From assembly GCA_029262355.1 (NCBI GenBank), contig JAJCZO010000163.1, positions 1 to 64,000 on the forward strand: a stretch of 64,000 nucleotides of DNA, given 5' to 3'. This DNA is from Deltaproteobacteria bacterium. GTDB lineage: Bacteria; Desulfobacterota; Binatia; UBA12015. A program made the translations under genes and the position numbers. Shown here piece after piece: positions 1 through 11,417 of this stretch. Below the pieces are notes generated by a model. That model was not told the DNA's origin. It was given only the letters and a program-made list of their open reading frames with translations, and made no database searches. Position 1 is the first letter of the stretch. Each line of letters opens with the position of its first letter.

Positions 1-1851
<1,851 letters not shown>

Positions 1852-1977
1852 GATTTTCCTTCCACCGACAGGGACAAACAGCGTCTCAAAAAGCGCGCAT
1901 CCCCCGGATTTTGTTGGATTATTGCGGTGCGAGTATGGAGTTAACCACGATCGGGGTCCGTTCAACCCCGGGTCGGG

Positions 1978-2616
1978 TCAATTCCCTTGGCTACCGGGCG
2001 CTTTTGCGACCGTGACCTGCGCGGCTCGTAGGAGGCGCTCGTGCAGCCGGTACCCTGGGAGGTGCTCGTCTAGGACCGAGCCCGGCTCCTTCAGCGTCGT
2101 CTCGACGTGGGCCAGGGCTTCGTGCTCGTTGGGGTCGAACGGTCGGTCGGTTGCCTCGACGCGCGAGACGCCGAATCGGGTCAAGATGTCGTCGAACTGC
2201 CGCGCGACCATGGCGACGCCGTCTCGCAGGGCGTCCGCCTCTCCCGCAACGGGGGGCGGGGCCGCGTTGAGCGCGCGTTCAATGTTGTCGATCACGGGCA
2301 GGAGGTCGCGGATGAGCGGCTCGCTCGCGTAGCGCAGCGCCTCGGATTTCTCGCGGGTCATGCGCTTTTTGAAGTTCTCCAGATCGGCGCGCTCGCGCAG
2401 GAACTGGTCGCGGACCTTGGCGGACTCTTCCTCGTGCCGGACGATGGTCGCGCGGAGCTCAGCCAGCATGGTCAGAGCGTCCGGGAGGTTCGTCGGCTCG
2501 GCGGCGTTTGTCGCTGCGGTCTCCACGTCTCCTTCGGTCTCGCTGGCGGCGGCCGCAGAATCCGGGGGGGCGCTCTCCTCGGGGGGGGCTGCGTTCGGGT
2601 CGTTCTTCTCACTCAT
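1978..2616 (-). CDS. grpE: Nucleotide exchange factor GrpE
   Basis: Nucleotide exchange factor that releases ADP from DnaK. The 212-residue product has an acidic, Ala/Pro-rich disordered N-terminus (about residues 1-50) and then a long helix with the family pattern around LRERADLENFKKRMTREK. The C-terminal beta domain follows, with VSRVEATDRPFDPNEHEALA, matching the conserved FDPNxHEA segment. The length is normal. It is the first gene of a leftward grpE-dnaK pair and diverges from recO. No hrcA gene sits upstream and no CIRCE-type repeat was seen, so heat-shock control by HrcA is not indicated here. Confidence 0.95.
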   Translation of the reverse strand: MSEKNDPNAAPPEESAPPDSAAAASETEGDVETAATNAAEPTNLPDALTMLAELRATIVRHEEESAKVRDQFLRERADLENFKKRMTREKSEALRYASEPLIRDLLPVIDNIERALNAAPPPVAGEADALRDGVAMVARQFDDILTRFGVSRVEATDRPFDPNEHEALAHVETTLKEPGSVLDEHLPGYRLHERLLRAAQVTVAKAPGSQGN

Positions 2617-2646
2617 AAAGTCACTTTTTCGGTCCGAATCGGCGGG

Positions 2647-2675
2647 AACCTAAGCACGACAACTACGCGTGTCAA
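2647..2675 (-). promoter_or_regulatory. Candidate sigma-70 promoter for grpE-dnaK
   Basis: Reading the minus strand, TTGACA (2675-2670) is followed after 17 bases by TAGGTT (2652-2647), about 30 bases before the grpE start. The -35 box is perfect and the -10 box is weak. The site lies in the 89-bp gap shared with the divergent recO. No sigma-32-type CTTGAA/CCCCAT pair was seen. Confidence 0.4.
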
Positions 2676-2705
2676 CGTTGGTTCGACCGTGATAGAGCTT
2701 CAGTC

Positions 2706-3512
2706 GTGCGTGTGGAGTCCACGCCTGCGATCGTCCTTCGAGCGCGGGAGTTCGGTGAGTCCGACAAGATCGTGACCGTACTCTCGCGGGCCGAGGGCAA
2801 ATTCACCGGCATTGCGAAGGGAGCGAAGCGCTCACGGCGGCGGTTTCCGGGCTCCCTCGAACTGTTCTCCCACGTGAACCTCGACTTCAAGCAGAAGAAC
2901 GACACGGCCCTGTGCTTCCTCGAGCGCGCGGTATTGATCCAGCCGTGGAGCCGCCTGGTGACGTCGCTCGAGAGTTACGCGGCGGCGAGCCACGTGATCG
3001 AGCTGGCCGACAAGATGACCGTCGATCGCGAGGTCGGGGACGAGATCTACGCCCTCACCGTCGCCGCTCTGGCCCGTCTCGACGACCGGCCCGCGTCGGC
3101 GACGACCCTTCGCGTGTTCGAGCTCGCCGCGCTTGCCGCGAGCGGTTACCGCCAGGAGTTCAGCCGCTGTACGCGTTGCCAGGAGGAGCTCCTGGCCGTG
3201 GGGGATGCGTTGCGCGTGCCATACTCGGGCACGGGGATCCTGTGCGCGACGTGCTCCGACCCCGAGCAGGGTGGTCCCACGATCTCAGCCGCCGCTGCGG
3301 AGATCCTGCTTCGGCTCGAGGCGGCGGTGTCGCGGGCGTTGCCGCAGGGCGACCCGGACATGGATGCGGCCGCCGCCTTCGTCGGAGACGACGAGATCGA
3401 ATCCGACACACCGCAGCGCGTCGCGACCGAGGTTCGCATTGCCACGATGACGCTCTTGCAGCCACACGTGCGGGGCCGCCTCCGGGCGCTGGAGTCGATG
3501 GGCGTCTTGTAG
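2706..3512 (+). CDS. recO: DNA repair protein RecO
   Basis: Recombination mediator of the RecFOR pathway; it loads RecA on SSB-coated single-stranded DNA and anneals strands. The 268-residue product has the N-terminal OB-fold opening (TPAIVLRAREFGESDKIVTV, then GKFTGIAKGAKRSRRRF). The helical domain carries a four-cysteine zinc site, with CTRC near residues 156-159 and CATC near 187-190. The start is GTG at 2706, which places the family-typical start directly before the OB fold. It stands alone, divergent from grpE and convergent with the deacetylase gene downstream. Confidence 0.95.
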   Translation: MRVESTPAIVLRAREFGESDKIVTVLSRAEGKFTGIAKGAKRSRRRFPGSLELFSHVNLDFKQKNDTALCFLERAVLIQPWSRLVTSLESYAAASHVIELADKMTVDREVGDEIYALTVAALARLDDRPASATTLRVFELAALAASGYRQEFSRCTRCQEELLAVGDALRVPYSGTGILCATCSDPEQGGPTISAAAAEILLRLEAAVSRALPQGDPDMDAAAAFVGDDEIESDTPQRVATEVRIATMTLLQPHVRGRLRALESMGVL

Positions 3513-3530
3513 GGGGTAGAACGCTCGGCG

Positions 3531-4373
3531 TTATCGAGCGAGTTCGGTCGCGAAGACTTCGGTGATTGGCGCGAAGCGGAACGTTGAAAGCAGGCGGGCG
3601 ATCTTCCCTCGCATGCGGCTGCGTCCGACGTTGTTGAACCAGCGCACGTAACCGGGGGTGCCGGGAAGTTTGGGCGACTCGGGGTCGATCTCCCACGGGT
3701 GGGTGTAGACCACCGTTGGCCCAACCTCGGTGTTGAACCGTTCGAGGTAACGACGTGTGATCCAGAAGGGGAGGGCGCGCAGCGAGAAGCCGCCAGCCGC
3801 CGCTGGCAGCACGTGCCCACTCGGCAACCGTGACAACGGGAGGGGGAATTCCCAAAGCCCGTTCTCCAGGCGCACGGCCCCCCCGGCCCCGTCGAGTCGC
3901 GGCACGTCGCCGGGGAAATAGCGCAGTGGCATGTAGCTCGAGTCGTATCGAAAGCCGCTTTCGACCAGGACGTCGAGTGCCCAGAGGTCGGGCGGCTGCA
4001 GGAAGTAGGGTGCGCGAAACCCGAGGACCGCCGTTCCCGCGATGTCCTCGATCGTCTTTCGCGCGGCGAGACAATCGTCGCGCAACTCGTCGTACGTTCT
4101 CCCGCTCACGGGCCGGTGTGCGAGTCCGTGGCAGGCGATCTCATGCCCGAGGGTGCAGGCCTGCTGAACGAGGCCCGGTTGGTCGCGCGCGACGTCCGCG
4201 AGGAAGAACAACGTTGCTCGCGTGTCGTGGGCGGCCAGAATCTCGAACAGTGCCTCGACGTTGCGCTCGACCCGTGAACCGACCGTTTCGATCTCTGCTC
4301 GTGTCGCAGGGCCGGCTGGACGGGTGGCGTCGTGGTGCCAGTCTTCGACGTCGATGCTGAGTGCGTTCTCCAT
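3531..4373 (-). CDS. Polysaccharide deacetylase, DUF3473 (exosortase/EPS-locus) type
   Basis: Predicted metal-dependent carbohydrate esterase (CE4/NodB fold) removing N- or O-acetyl groups from an exopolysaccharide. The 280-residue protein starts with ALSIDVEDWHH, the form seen in deacetylases of PEP-CTERM/exosortase EPS loci. It has metal-binding Asp11 and the H82-G-L-A-H86 pair, then FRAPYF near 119-124. A C-terminal segment with YTHPWEIDPE matches the DUF3473 extension. No signal peptide is obvious. It is the last gene of the leftward chemosensory operon, 15 bp after the methyltransferase-like gene, although its natural partners are EPS genes such as those near 39-50 kb. Function is inferred from family; the substrate is unknown. 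Confidence 0.85.
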   Translation of the reverse strand: MENALSIDVEDWHHDATRPAGPATRAEIETVGSRVERNVEALFEILAAHDTRATLFFLADVARDQPGLVQQACTLGHEIACHGLAHRPVSGRTYDELRDDCLAARKTIEDIAGTAVLGFRAPYFLQPPDLWALDVLVESGFRYDSSYMPLRYFPGDVPRLDGAGGAVRLENGLWEFPLPLSRLPSGHVLPAAAGGFSLRALPFWITRRYLERFNTEVGPTVVYTHPWEIDPESPKLPGTPGYVRWFNNVGRSRMRGKIARLLSTFRFAPITEVFATELAR

Positions 4374-4388
4374 GTCGGAGCCGTCTCT

Positions 4389-4991
4389 CTAGAAGACGCC
4401 GGGTATGAGTCGCCAGGTTCGACTGGCGTAGTCGTCATAGGCCGTTCCGAAGCGATCCGCCAGGAAGGCCTCCTCGCGCACGATGCGGATCGCCGCTGCT
4501 GGGAGCCATACAAGGAGGGAAGCCACGAGCGCGGCGCTGCTGCGTGTCGAGAGCGCGGTGCCCAGCGCGATCAAGCCGAGACTCGAGTAGCTCGGGTGGC
4601 GCAGGACTCGAAACGGTCCGCTCTGTACGAGCGCGTCCGCGGAACTCTGGATTCGCACGGTGAAGTGGCGGCCCATCTCCTCCGATGTCCACCGTCGAAG
4701 CCAGACTCCGGCCGCGATCAGCGCGAGCCCAATCGCCTCGGGAAGGCCGGGGCCGGCGAGGTCGGTCCACCGGCGATTGTCCCAAGCCGCGCCACCCAGC
4801 ACGAGGAGGAATCCGACCTGCATTCCCCAGCCCGTCCAGTCGCTCGAGTCGGCCTCGTCGTGCTCGCGACGGCCCAGGTCGTAGAACGAGATGCCGGCAA
4901 TCACAGCGAGCACCCAGACCGGTGGCGTGGCGAAGCGTCCGGCCGCAGCCACCAGAAGAGTGGCGGCGGCGCCCCGTGCGAGCGGCGTCAC
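4389..4991 (-). CDS. Isoprenylcysteine carboxyl methyltransferase-like membrane protein
   Basis: Polytopic membrane protein of 200 residues with about five hydrophobic segments. The C-terminal half holds the ICMT/PEMT family signature: GPFRVLRHPSYSS (near residues 125-137), then REEAFLADRFGTAYDDYASRTWRLIPGVF-type residues at the end. These form the SAM- and substrate-binding part of the fold. Bacterial members are mostly uncharacterised methyltransferase-like proteins; the true substrate is not known. The GTG start overlaps the stop of the CheA-like gene as GTGA, so translation is likely coupled. Its place at the end of a chemosensory operon may be simple operon packing. Confidence 0.8.
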   Translation of the reverse strand: MTPLARGAAATLLVAAAGRFATPPVWVLAVIAGISFYDLGRREHDEADSSDWTGWGMQVGFLLVLGGAAWDNRRWTDLAGPGLPEAIGLALIAAGVWLRRWTSEEMGRHFTVRIQSSADALVQSGPFRVLRHPSYSSLGLIALGTALSTRSSAALVASLLVWLPAAAIRIVREEAFLADRFGTAYDDYASRTWRLIPGVF

Positions 4992-7900
4992 CCGTTGATT
5001 CTATTCCCCGGGTTGGGGGGAAGTTCAATCGTAGGAGGCTCCGAACTGTGTTCCTCCGAGCACTCGCGCAGGACGGTGGCCAGCGCTTCCTGGGTGAACG
5101 GCTTGGTCAGGTAGCCGTTTGCTCCGGCTTCTCGGGCGCGCCGACGGTGCTTTTCGCTCGAGCGTGAGCTGCAGACGACGACCGGCAAATGGCTCAGCTT
5201 TGGATCGGCTCGGATCTCCTGCAGCAACTCGTAGCCGTGCATTCGGGGCATCTCGAGATCCGTGACGATGATCTGGAAGCATCCGGTCTGGAGCTTCTCC
5301 AGCGCATCCATTCCGTCGACCGCCGTCTCGGCGCTCCACCCTTCGGCGTTGAGGAAGAGCCCTGCGAGCTTTCGCACGCTGATGGAGTCGTCGGCCCAGA
5401 GAACCGTTGCGCTCGCCGGGGCGATGGAGGGGAACTCTCCGGTGTCCGTCGATGGGCACGGCGCGGTCGCTACCGTCTGGCGAGCGAGCGCCGGGAGTCG
5501 TGAAGAGTCGAGTACGAAGACCACTTGTCCGTCGCCGGCGAACGTGGCGCTCGTGATGAAGGGGTGCCCGGAGAAGAGCCGGCCCAGCGGGCGGATGACG
5601 GCCTCGCGCTGAGCCTCGATCCGATCGACGAGCACGGCAACGCGTTCGTCGCCATCCTGCACGACCAACGCGGTCGACGGGTACCCGCTCGATTGGTCCG
5701 TGAGGGCGGTCAGTGACAGCGCCGGCAGCATGCTCTCGCCAACTCGGACACGCGTGGCTCCGGTGTCGTAGACGATCTGTTCGGGCTCGATGCACAGGAC
5801 GGTTTCAATCGGTGCCTGTGAGAGCGCGAAGCTCTGATCGCCGGCTCGGAGCACCAAGACCTGCTCGATCATTGCGGCGAGAGGCAGGGTGATTCCGAAC
5901 GTGGTGCCGGCGCCGTCGCGCGAGTCGACCGACACCGTTCCGCGGAGTTGTTCGACCTCGTTCGCGACGACATCCATGCCGATGCCGCGGCCGGCGAGAT
6001 CGGTGACCTGTTCCTTGGTGGAGAAACCTGGGCGGAAGATCATTCGTGAGAGCTGATCGCGCTCGGCCGTTGCTCCCGGCGCGAGCATGCCCAGTCGCTC
6101 GGCTTTGGCTTGGATCGCCGCGAAGTCGAGGCCACGTCCGTCGTCGCGTACGACGATCTCCACAGATCCTTGACGTTGGAGGGCCTCGAGTGTGATGCGC
6201 CCCGCCGTCGGCTTCCCGACCCGCTCGCGTTCTTCGGGCGGCTCGATGCCGTGGGACACCGCGTTTCGTACGACATGCAGCAGAGGGCCGTAGAGAGCCT
6301 CGATGAGGCCTCGGTCGAGCTGGACGTCGCCGCCGAGCGGCACCACCTCGACCTCGCGCCCCGCGTTGCGTCCGGCGTCGCGGATCGCGCGCTGGAGGCG
6401 TCGGAAGAGCGTGTCGAGCGACTGCAGGCGCATCGCGCTGACCGTGCGCTGCAGGCTCGAGCTGATCTTGGAGATCTGACGTCCTTCGTCGCCCAAGCCG
6501 TCGAGGACCCGGGTCAGCTGCTCCAGCATCTCGCCCGTGTCGGCCGTTAGCTCGACGAGTGTCCGTGTCAGGACGTTGAAGTCGTCGTACTTGTCGAACT
6601 CCAGATCGGTGAACTCGTCTGGACCGTTGGTTGGGCCCGTGTCTGCCTCGTCTCCCGACGACGACACGGAGTTGAATTCGAAGCTGCGGAATCCTTCGAC
6701 CGTTTCGTTCAGCTGAAGTCGGTCGAGGTTCAGCTTGTCACGCATGTCGTTGATGGACAACATCGCGTCGTCCATTCGAGTCCGACTCACGACCAGCTCG
6801 CTGACTCGGTTCATGAGTAGATCGAGCCGGCTTGCGTGCACCTTCACAATCGCCGATTCCGTCTCGGTCGTGAGCGGCGTCGTGTTGGCCGGGGTCTGCT
6901 GGGGGGTGGGTGCCTGCGGCCGGGCGACCTTCGGGGCGTCTTGCGCGGGCGTTTCGGCGAGGATCTCCGCGATGCGCGCGTCCACGTCGGGCAGGATGCG
7001 GTGGTCGTGGTTCGTGCCCCGCGCGTCGTCGATCAGCCCGGTGACGGAGTCGAGCATTTCGAGCAAGAGCTCTGTGAACTGCGCCGGGTCGCCAGGCAGT
7101 CCGTTTTCCACCGCGTTCTCGAGCAAGGTCTCGCCCGCATGCAGCTGTGCGGCGATCCGATCGAGGGCGACGGCCGCTGCGGCGCCCTTCAGGGTGTGGA
7201 ACTGGCGGAACAGGATACGCAGCGGGGCTCGGTCGGTCGGATTCTGTTCGAACGCGATCAGCGCGCCCTCGCATGCCTCGAGGGCGCTGTCCGCGTCGAG
7301 GGCGAATGCCTCCATGATCTCGGGCTCGACCGCGGGGTCGGGCAGTTCGTCTGCCGGCTGGCTCGGAGTGAGGCCGGCGTCGAGGGCGGGCGGGCCCGAA
7401 ACCGCGGGGGCGGCTTCGCCGTCGTCGGAATCCATGACGCTCGCGTTGGCCATGCCCTGCAGAAGCTCGAGCGCTGCGAAGGGTGGCTCGAGGCCGGCCG
7501 TGAGGAAGATGTCCTTGAGGGGCTCGGTGATCTCGCGTGCAAACTCGGGTCGCAGCGGCAGGAGGCCCGGCTCTTCGGTGGGGCGCTCGAAGGCATCCTG
7601 CAAGACTAGGCCGAGATCGCGGGGGCGGTGCTGACCTACGGTGGCGGCGCTGCCTTTTACGGTGTGGAAGATGCGCCCAAGGTCGGCGCACAGGTTCATC
7701 TGCTCAGCCGGGTCGACCAGACCGGTGAGTAGATCGGGAACGTCGGCGAGGAGATCCTTCAGTTCTTCCCGGAAGACCTCGGCCAGGCTGGCTGCGAGTT
7801 CTGGATCGAAGGTGGGCTCGGCTGAGTCGTCCGCGGTCGCCAACGGCACGTCCGGGGAGTCGGCGGCGGCTGCGACCTGGGGTGGCTCCTCGCGGAGGAC

Positions 7901-8410
7901 TTCCGGCGCAACCTCGTCGGCGACCGTGTCGAAATCCTCGCGGAGCCGGCCCTGGTAGGCGGGCGAGAAGGTCTCGTGCATCTCTCGGATGAGCGGCTCG
8001 TCGGCGCCCGCGTATCCCGCGCGCGCATTTTCGACCATGCGTCGCGCTGGGGCCAAGGCGGCGAGCGTCTCGCGGACCAGCGCACGCGCGGTGTCTCGAT
8101 TCTGTTCTGCTTGTCGTGTCGTGAGTTCCGCCGCGCGCTCCAGCACCGCACCGACATGGCTGAGCGTCGGCAGTTCGGCCAGTGCGGCCGAGCCCCGCAG
8201 GGTGTGTCCGCCGGCGGATACTTCGTCTAGGCCGGTCGTGTCCCCGAGGTCTTCCGCGAGGGCCCCAAGCCGTGAGGCCATCTTGGCCAGGATCTCGTCG
8301 GCCTCGTCGAAGAAGACGCTTCGGATGGCCAAGAGGCCGTCATTCGGTTCCGGCATCGCCTTGGGCGGGAGCATCGTCGGGGGAGTGGCTCGTTCTCTCC
8401 AGTCGTCCAT
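4988..8410 (-). CDS. ChpA/PilL-like hybrid CheA histidine kinase with three HPt motifs and a receiver
   Basis: Central kinase of a Pil/Chp-type chemosensory array, expected at the inner membrane with CheW and the chemoreceptor. In the 1140-residue product three histidine phosphotransfer motifs are visible: HTLRGSA (H69), HTVKGSA (H249) and HTLKGAA (H405). The dimerisation/kinase part follows with VSELVVSRTR (about 537-544), an N-box HVVRNAVSHG (712-721), a DDGRG box (756-760) and GRGIGMDVV (807-815). A CheW-like domain spans about 840-985. A C-terminal receiver has the acidic pair 1007-1008, phosphorylatable Asp1051 and Lys1103. Pseudomonas ChpA carries more HPt repeats. Such systems steer twitching motility and pilus levels, which fits the pilus genes at 50-60 kb. 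Confidence 0.92.
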   Translation of the reverse strand: MDDWRERATPPTMLPPKAMPEPNDGLLAIRSVFFDEADEILAKMASRLGALAEDLGDTTGLDEVSAGGHTLRGSAALAELPTLSHVGAVLERAAELTTRQAEQNRDTARALVRETLAALAPARRMVENARAGYAGADEPLIREMHETFSPAYQGRLREDFDTVADEVAPEVLREEPPQVAAAADSPDVPLATADDSAEPTFDPELAASLAEVFREELKDLLADVPDLLTGLVDPAEQMNLCADLGRIFHTVKGSAATVGQHRPRDLGLVLQDAFERPTEEPGLLPLRPEFAREITEPLKDIFLTAGLEPPFAALELLQGMANASVMDSDDGEAAPAVSGPPALDAGLTPSQPADELPDPAVEPEIMEAFALDADSALEACEGALIAFEQNPTDRAPLRILFRQFHTLKGAAAAVALDRIAAQLHAGETLLENAVENGLPGDPAQFTELLLEMLDSVTGLIDDARGTNHDHRILPDVDARIAEILAETPAQDAPKVARPQAPTPQQTPANTTPLTTETESAIVKVHASRLDLLMNRVSELVVSRTRMDDAMLSINDMRDKLNLDRLQLNETVEGFRSFEFNSVSSSGDEADTGPTNGPDEFTDLEFDKYDDFNVLTRTLVELTADTGEMLEQLTRVLDGLGDEGRQISKISSSLQRTVSAMRLQSLDTLFRRLQRAIRDAGRNAGREVEVVPLGGDVQLDRGLIEALYGPLLHVVRNAVSHGIEPPEERERVGKPTAGRITLEALQRQGSVEIVVRDDGRGLDFAAIQAKAERLGMLAPGATAERDQLSRMIFRPGFSTKEQVTDLAGRGIGMDVVANEVEQLRGTVSVDSRDGAGTTFGITLPLAAMIEQVLVLRAGDQSFALSQAPIETVLCIEPEQIVYDTGATRVRVGESMLPALSLTALTDQSSGYPSTALVVQDGDERVAVLVDRIEAQREAVIRPLGRLFSGHPFITSATFAGDGQVVFVLDSSRLPALARQTVATAPCPSTDTGEFPSIAPASATVLWADDSISVRKLAGLFLNAEGWSAETAVDGMDALEKLQTGCFQIIVTDLEMPRMHGYELLQEIRADPKLSHLPVVVCSSRSSEKHRRRAREAGANGYLTKPFTQEALATVLRECSEEHSSEPPTIELPPNPGNRING

Positions 8411-8423
8411 ACCGATGGGCTCG

Positions 8424-10892
8424 TCAGGCGTCCGCCGGCGGTTCGAGGCTGGAACGGAGTTCGTCGGACAGTCTCGAGAGCTCCGCGCTGCTGCGCCGGG
8501 TTCGCTCGCTGGAGCGTTGCACGCCGGTGGCCGCCGTCGCGATCTGCGACACCGCCTCCCCCAGCTTTCCGACTGCCGACGCCTGCGCGTCTGCGGTCTT
8601 GGCGATCTCTTCCATCGTCGAGCTCGCCTCGTTCGTCACGCTGCCCACTTTCTCGAGAGCGTGCTGGGCCTGTGCCGCTGCTGCGGCTTGGACCTCGATT
8701 CGTTCGCCCTGACGTTCCATTCCCCCCACGGCGTCGCCGATGTCGGACTGAATGCCGCCAATGAGGCGCTCGATCTCCTTCGCGGCCGCGGCGGCGCGCT
8801 CTGCCAGCTTGCGGACCTCGTCGGCCACGAGCGTAAAGCCTTGTCCCTGTTCGCCGGCGCGTGAAGCCTCGATGGCTGCGTTCAGCGCCAGCATGTCGGT
8901 CTGTGCCGACATCTTCGAGATCGTGCCGATGATGGCCGAGATCTGCATGGACCGTTCGCCCAAGCGCTTGATCTTCACGGTGGCGGCGCGCGTCTCGCGC
9001 TGGAGCCCCTCCATTCCGGTGAGGAGATCGGTGAGTGCGGCCTGACCAGAGCGCGTCGCCTGCTCGGAGCGTCGGGCGACGTCCAGCGCCTCCGTGCACT
9101 TCTCGGAGATACGACCCCCTTCGGAGAGAAGAGATTGCGCGGAGCTCTCCGTTTCGCTGCAGACGCGCGTCTGCTGCGCCGCGTTCGTCGACGTCTCGTC
9201 GGCCGAAGCGCGGATCTGGGTCGCGGAGGTGCCCACCTCGGACGACGCATGGTGCAGACTTTCCGACAGCGTGCCAATGGTGTCGAGCATCTCGTTCAAT
9301 GCACTCGATACGTTGGAAAGCGCGCCGCCGGTGATTTGAGCGTGGGTGACGGTACCGCCGTTCGCCGCGGCCCGTGCAACCTCGAGGAGCTGCTCCGCGT
9401 CGCGATCCAGGTTCACGCGCTCGGTCTCGGCGCGTTCGATTACGGCGGCCCTGTCCTCGAGAAGTCGGTTGATCGCCGCAGCGAGTTCACCGACGGCACC
9501 TTCCTGGCTCACCTCGAGCCGCGCTTTGCGATCACCCCGCTGCGCTTTCTGGACGACGCTCGAGATCTGGCGAAGCTGACCTGCGAACTGAGCCCAGAGG
9601 CGGGAGCCCAGGATCCATCCCGCGAATGCGGCAATCGCCATGATGCCGAGCAGTACGGGCAGGAGCAGCGAGAGGGGTGCGAGCACCTCCGCCTTTGGCT
9701 GCTCGGCCGCGATGACCCAGCGGTTGCCGCCGAGGTCGATCGGGCTGTACGAGGCCAGCATCGACTCGCCTCCGACTTCGAATGAGCCGGTGGCGGGGGT
9801 GCCCGCCATGGCCTCGCGGAGGCCCGCGGAGGTGGTCGAGACGTTCGCGCCGTGGCGCGGCGTGCTTCGAAGTGCGCCGTCGCCTGCGAGCGCAAGAACC
9901 TGTCCGCCGGCGCCGAGGTCGGCCCGTGTCCACTTTTCGGCCGTGCTGCCGGGTAGCAGCGCGGCATCGATCGCGCTGGTGTTGATGGAGGCAACGACCG
10001 TGCCGGCGCGGCGGTCTCCGGAGAAGATGGGCGCGGAGACGAACACCCGTGGGGTGTCGTCGAGAGCACCGAAGGCGGTATCGGCAAAGAAGTAGTCACC
10101 GGCCTGAGGGTCGGCATTGGCGCGAGACGTGGCCAAGGCGAGTCCGCTGCTGCGGTGCACGCCATCGGTCAGGTTCGTGAACGTCTCGATGCTGGGCTCG
10201 GAGCTGAACACGACGGTGCCCGACGTGTCGTCGATCAGATAGAGGTTCTCCCAGCCATTCGAGCGGGCGGCTTCCCGAAGCCAGGGCGCGTGTCGTCCTG
10301 AGGCTTCCGCGTAGTGAGCGGCCGGGGTGTCTGCGAGATCGAGCGTCCCGCCTTCGGCCTGATCGGCCAGGAACACCGACTGCAGAACGACGGTCGGATT
10401 CGGCGTCTCGAACGATCCGTCATCCGGGTAGAGGCTTTCCAGCGTCGCGGTGCGGCCGGACGCGCGCACTGCCGGTAGGATGTTGCTTTCGTAGAAAGCG
10501 GTCAGGCGGGACTGGTACGACTCGAGCTCGGCCGCCTTCTTTCCGGCGACCTCGACGGCGGCGTTCCGGATTCCGTCCTTGAACGAGGCGAGGGAGGCCG
10601 CGGTGCGAGGGTCGGCTGCCACGAAGGCCGTTGCACCGGCCACGCGCTCGAACAGGGTGGCGAGATCGTGGTGCGCGGCGTCACGAAGGCCTTCGAGGTG
10701 GCGAAGCGTCGTCTGTTCGACGACCCTGCGCGCTCCGAAGAACGCGGCGCCCGACGCCAGGCTGGCCAGTAAGGTCGCGACGACCGCGACCCGCAGCGCT
10801 CCCGCGCGGCGCGGCTCGGTCCTCGAGCGTGCGGCGCTCGCGATGATCGGTCGGCTGGAAGCCGATGTGAGCGGTTTGGATGGGGCGGCCAT
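8424..10892 (-). CDS. Methyl-accepting chemotaxis protein with large periplasmic sensor (PilJ position)
   Basis: Transmembrane chemoreceptor of 822 residues. After a Ser/Arg-rich cytoplasmic lead, TM1 spans about 34-54. A large periplasmic region of about 350 residues follows, likely a double Cache-type sensor (it contains [19 protein letters not shown]). TM2 spans about 406-428 and a HAMP domain about 430-485. The long cytoplasmic helical hairpin has the conserved tip [20 protein letters not shown] and the [12 protein letters not shown] stretch. It lies between the CheW and CheA genes, the place of pilJ in Pil-Chp operons, but the Cache-like sensor differs from PilJ's, so the ligand is unknown. 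No cheR or cheB gene is in the operon. Confidence 0.92.
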   Translation of the reverse strand: MAAPSKPLTSASSRPIIASAARSRTEPRRAGALRVAVVATLLASLASGAAFFGARRVVEQTTLRHLEGLRDAAHHDLATLFERVAGATAFVAADPRTAASLASFKDGIRNAAVEVAGKKAAELESYQSRLTAFYESNILPAVRASGRTATLESLYPDDGSFETPNPTVVLQSVFLADQAEGGTLDLADTPAAHYAEASGRHAPWLREAARSNGWENLYLIDDTSGTVVFSSEPSIETFTNLTDGVHRSSGLALATSRANADPQAGDYFFADTAFGALDDTPRVFVSAPIFSGDRRAGTVVASINTSAIDAALLPGSTAEKWTRADLGAGGQVLALAGDGALRSTPRHGANVSTTSAGLREAMAGTPATGSFEVGGESMLASYSPIDLGGNRWVIAAEQPKAEVLAPLSLLLPVLLGIMAIAAFAGWILGSRLWAQFAGQLRQISSVVQKAQRGDRKARLEVSQEGAVGELAAAINRLLEDRAAVIERAETERVNLDRDAEQLLEVARAAANGGTVTHAQITGGALSNVSSALNEMLDTIGTLSESLHHASSEVGTSATQIRASADETSTNAAQQTRVCSETESSAQSLLSEGGRISEKCTEALDVARRSEQATRSGQAALTDLLTGMEGLQRETRAATVKIKRLGERSMQISAIIGTISKMSAQTDMLALNAAIEASRAGEQGQGFTLVADEVRKLAERAAAAAKEIERLIGGIQSDIGDAVGGMERQGERIEVQAAAAAQAQHALEKVGSVTNEASSTMEEIAKTADAQASAVGKLGEAVSQIATAATGVQRSSERTRRSSAELSRLSDELRSSLEPPADA

Positions 10893-10895
10893 GCT

Positions 10896-11417
10896 TCAGT
10901 CCTCCTCCGTTCCGGCAGGGGGCGTTGGGCCCGTCTGCTGGGTCGAGGGGTGGCGACGAAAGCCCTCAGCGACACGGTGTACGACGGTGCCGATCAATGT
11001 TTCGCCATCGAGAACGATAAGACGATCTTCCGGGGTTCCGGTGTAACCCCGCACGAGTTCATTGGGTGGTGGCTCGCCCTCGACGTCACGCCGAATCTCC
11101 CAGGGTGAGAAGTGCTTCACGCTGGCGACACGGTCGACGACGGCGGCAAAACGTAGATCTCCCGATGCGACAACCAACAGAGAGTCGCTGCGACTGAGTG
11201 CGCGCGGCGGCAAGTCCAGAAAGGAGTCCAGTGTGACGAGCGGGACGACTTCGCCGCGCAGGTTCAGCGCGCCGAGAAGCTCCGGGGGGGCATGCGGGAC
11301 TTGGGTCAGGGTTCGGCCCTCGATCACTTCCTTCGCAAGATGCGTGGAGATCGCGAAGCCCCGTGGTCCTCGGTGGAAGACGCAGAAGTCGGTCCGGCTC
11401 GAGGCGTCGGTGCTCAT
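10896..11417 (-). CDS. CheW-like coupling protein (PilI position)
   Basis: Scaffold protein linking chemoreceptor and CheA in the signalling array. The 173-residue product is essentially one CheW domain: FCVFHRGPRGFAISTHLAKEVIE (shown here in part) at the N-terminus, then VPHAPPELLGALNLRGEVVP, the hallmark CheW segment at about 40-60. SDSLLVVASGDLRFAAVVDRV follows. Its last codons overlap nothing, and the receptor gene starts 3 bp later. Its start overlaps the stop of the upstream response-regulator gene by 4 bp (ATGA), so the two are likely translationally coupled. Confidence 0.88.
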   Translation of the reverse strand: MSTDASSRTDFCVFHRGPRGFAISTHLAKEVIEGRTLTQVPHAPPELLGALNLRGEVVPLVTLDSFLDLPPRALSRSDSLLVVASGDLRFAAVVDRVASVKHFSPWEIRRDVEGEPPPNELVRGYTGTPEDRLIVLDGETLIGTVVHRVAEGFRRHPSTQQTGPTPPAGTEED